This document shows, piece by piece, positions 62,894-64,000 of a DNA stretch of 64,000 nucleotides. How positions within the stretch are numbered: position 1 is the stretch's first letter; every line of letters starts with the position of its first letter. Under the pieces are notes generated by a model that worked only from the letters and a program-made list of their open reading frames with translations, searched no databases and had not been told where the DNA came from. Source of the stretch: Demequina capsici (GTDB lineage: Bacteria; Actinomycetota; Actinomycetes; Actinomycetales; Demequinaceae); assembly GCF_032102965.1 (NCBI RefSeq), contig NZ_CP134880.1:682001-746000 (forward strand), read 5' to 3'. The position numbers were made by a program, and so were the translations under genes.

Positions 62894-63294
62894 CGGAGGA
62901 GCACGCCGCGGACGCTGTATTGGAACCAGGGACGATGCTGGATCCGGGGATGTTGCTCGAGCCCGGTCGGTCGGTGGCGGTGGTCGAGCTGTCGGTGCCG
63001 CTCGAGGCGCTGCCCGACTCGCAGGTCGAGTCGGGCTCTCCGCTCGCGGGAGCAGTCGCGCTGACGGAGGTCGGCGGCGTCGAGGTGGGTGTGTGGGAGC
63101 ACACGCCTGGCGTCTCGACCGACGTCGAGGTCGACGAGGTCTTCGTGGTGCTGTCAGGCCGGGCGACGATCGACTTCACCGACGGCTCGGCTCCTGCGCT
63201 CGTGGTGGGGCCGGGCAGCATCGTCCGTCTCGCCGAGGGTCAGACGACGCGGTGGACCGTGACCGAGACGCTGCGGAAGGTCTACATCGCTTGA
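62890..63294 (+). CDS. Cupin-domain protein
   Basis: 134 aa from GTG 62890, overlapping the oxidoreductase stop (GTGA). A single cupin barrel: GVWEHTPGVSTDVEVDEVFVVLSGRATIDF, then VGPGSIVRLAEGQTTRWTV. The metal-binding histidines are partly replaced, so the metal site may be weak. Similar short cupins accompany polyamine and ethanolamine catabolic genes. Exact role unknown. Confidence 0.85.
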   Translation: MTEEHAADAVLEPGTMLDPGMLLEPGRSVAVVELSVPLEALPDSQVESGSPLAGAVALTEVGGVEVGVWEHTPGVSTDVEVDEVFVVLSGRATIDFTDGSAPALVVGPGSIVRLAEGQTTRWTVTETLRKVYIA

Positions 63295-63416
63295 GAAGCG
63301 ACACGCGTGGGCACTCCCGCCTGAGTCGCGCCCCAAGCGGCAGTGAGTCACCCGTCAGATGCAGCGAGGTCTGAGAAGCGACACTGGCTTACCCGGATGG
63401 GCGGGCGCGTGTGCGC

Positions 63417-64000
63417 CTATGTCGTGGCTGCCGGGTTCAAGGCGCCTGATGCGGTGAGCGCCGCCCATGCCTGCGAGCGGCCCGCGACCGTCGTGAGATC
63501 CAGCCCCAAGAGCCGCTGCGCCTGCTCGATGCGCGCGCGCACCGTGTGACGGTGCACCTCGAGCGTGCGTGCGGCGGCGTCGTGCCCGCATTCGGCGCCC
63601 ATCCAGGCGATCAGGGTCGGCATGAGCGCGGTTCCGTGCTCGCGGTCGTGCGCGCGCAGCGGCTCAAGGGTGGCCTCCGCGAGCTGCCTCGCATCGTCGT
63701 GTCCGAGAGCGGCGAGCATCCCGAGCTGTGCCGAGTCCTCGAAGCGGACGAGCCCTGTGCGGCCACGGGTGAGCGCGATCCGTGCTCGGGTGAGCGCGTC
63801 GCCGTACTCGTCCCAGGAGTGGGCGACTGACATCCCGACCGGCTCGGATACGGCGGCCAGCGCTACCTCGGCCCCGTTCGGTGGGCCGAGGATGATCGCC
63901 TCCGACTCGTGGCGCACCACCAGGAGCGTGGGATGCCGGCTCAGCGCCGTCATGAGGTGGGGCGAGGGATGCGGTGCGACAGCGACTGCGACCGGCGGGT
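63417..64000 (-). CDS. PucR-family regulator, 5' part outside the window
   Basis: The frame stays open to the right edge of the window, so the gene starts beyond 64000; the ATG at 63953 is internal. About 194 codons of the C-terminal part are seen. They include the GGDEF-like or purine-catabolism central region (HSWDEYGDALTRARIALTRGRTGLVRFED) and the PucR HTH (MGAECGHDAAARTLEVHRHTVRARIEQAQRLLGLDL). It converges on the aminotransferase operon and is the natural candidate to regulate it. Confidence 0.85.
   Translation of the reverse strand, partial: PPVAVAVAPHPSPHLMTALSRHPTLLVVRHESEAIILGPPNGAEVALAAVSEPVGMSVAHSWDEYGDALTRARIALTRGRTGLVRFEDSAQLGMLAALGHDDARQLAEATLEPLRAHDREHGTALMPTLIAWMGAECGHDAAARTLEVHRHTVRARIEQAQRLLGLDLTTVAGRSQAWAALTASGALNPAATT

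Noticed and set aside
1-64000. tRNA or rRNA genes
   Set aside because: No GGTTCGANTCC-type T-loop with matching acceptor stem and no rRNA-like segments were seen by eye; the tadC element uses a protein gene, not a tRNA, as target.

Overview
The window is chromosomal DNA from a high-GC Gram-positive bacterium, most likely an actinobacterium of the order Micrococcales. The evidence is the strong GC bias, the many ATGA/GTGA start-stop overlaps, the actinobacterial acyl-CoA carboxylase set (alpha chain with BCCP, beta, epsilon), an LpdA-type quinone dehydrogenase without redox cysteines, EfeUOB, and an actinobacterial-type Tad pilus locus. Pyruvate formate-lyase and its activase indicate a facultative anaerobe. 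The genus cannot be fixed from sequence alone.

Layout. 1-4.4 kb: nucleoside and deoxyribose catabolism (partial deoA, a C39-like protein, add, deoC, an AraC regulator). 4.4-9.3 kb: glyoxalase-fold proteins, a short UvrA-like ATPase, a SanA-like membrane protein, a 41-bp-period repeat array, and a MarR/VOC divergent pair with visible operators. 9.3-13.4 kb: phosphohexomutase, purine nucleoside phosphorylase and an LpdA-like flavoprotein. 13.4-16.7 kb: efeUOB iron uptake. 16.9-22.5 kb: acyl-CoA carboxylase genes with maf, MarR and a second SanA-like gene. 22.8-27.9 kb: mannitol-type PTS (IIC, IIB, IIA), polyol dehydrogenase, DeoR regulator, HPr and biotin ligase. 28.2-37.5 kb: a membrane-anchored, domain-permuted GH3 enzyme, a second GH3, a GtrA-like protein and a GT2 glycosyltransferase, convergent with an Agr-like two-component system. 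37.6-39.7 kb: an SRAP protein and a large membrane protein. 39.9-53.8 kb: the Tad pilus locus, heavily remodelled. 54.1-64 kb: a secreted protein, an orphan sugar-type binding lipoprotein, pflBA, and an aminotransferase/FAD oxidoreductase/cupin operon beside a partial PucR regulator.

The most interesting part is the Tad locus, interrupted twice. First, a 5' piece of tadA with its leader is present twice, about 2 kb apart. Between the copies lies a self-contained unit: a secreted protein with a Cys/Gly-rich hydrophobic C-terminus, a coupled small membrane protein, and a terminator. Second, a 7.25-kb element with a serine recombinase sits inside the last codons of tadC. Its ends share the hexamer TCCCGG (44926-44931 and 52171-52176). 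Joining the flanks there restores an uninterrupted 304-codon tadC directly upstream of the pilin genes. The element carries a DUF3987-type replication protein, coiled-coil proteins, several small unknown proteins, an iteron-like TGTCATGA cluster, and two copies of a 31-nt hairpin with a covarying base pair just upstream of two of its genes. The element may act as a reversible switch for pilus production, but excision has not been shown.
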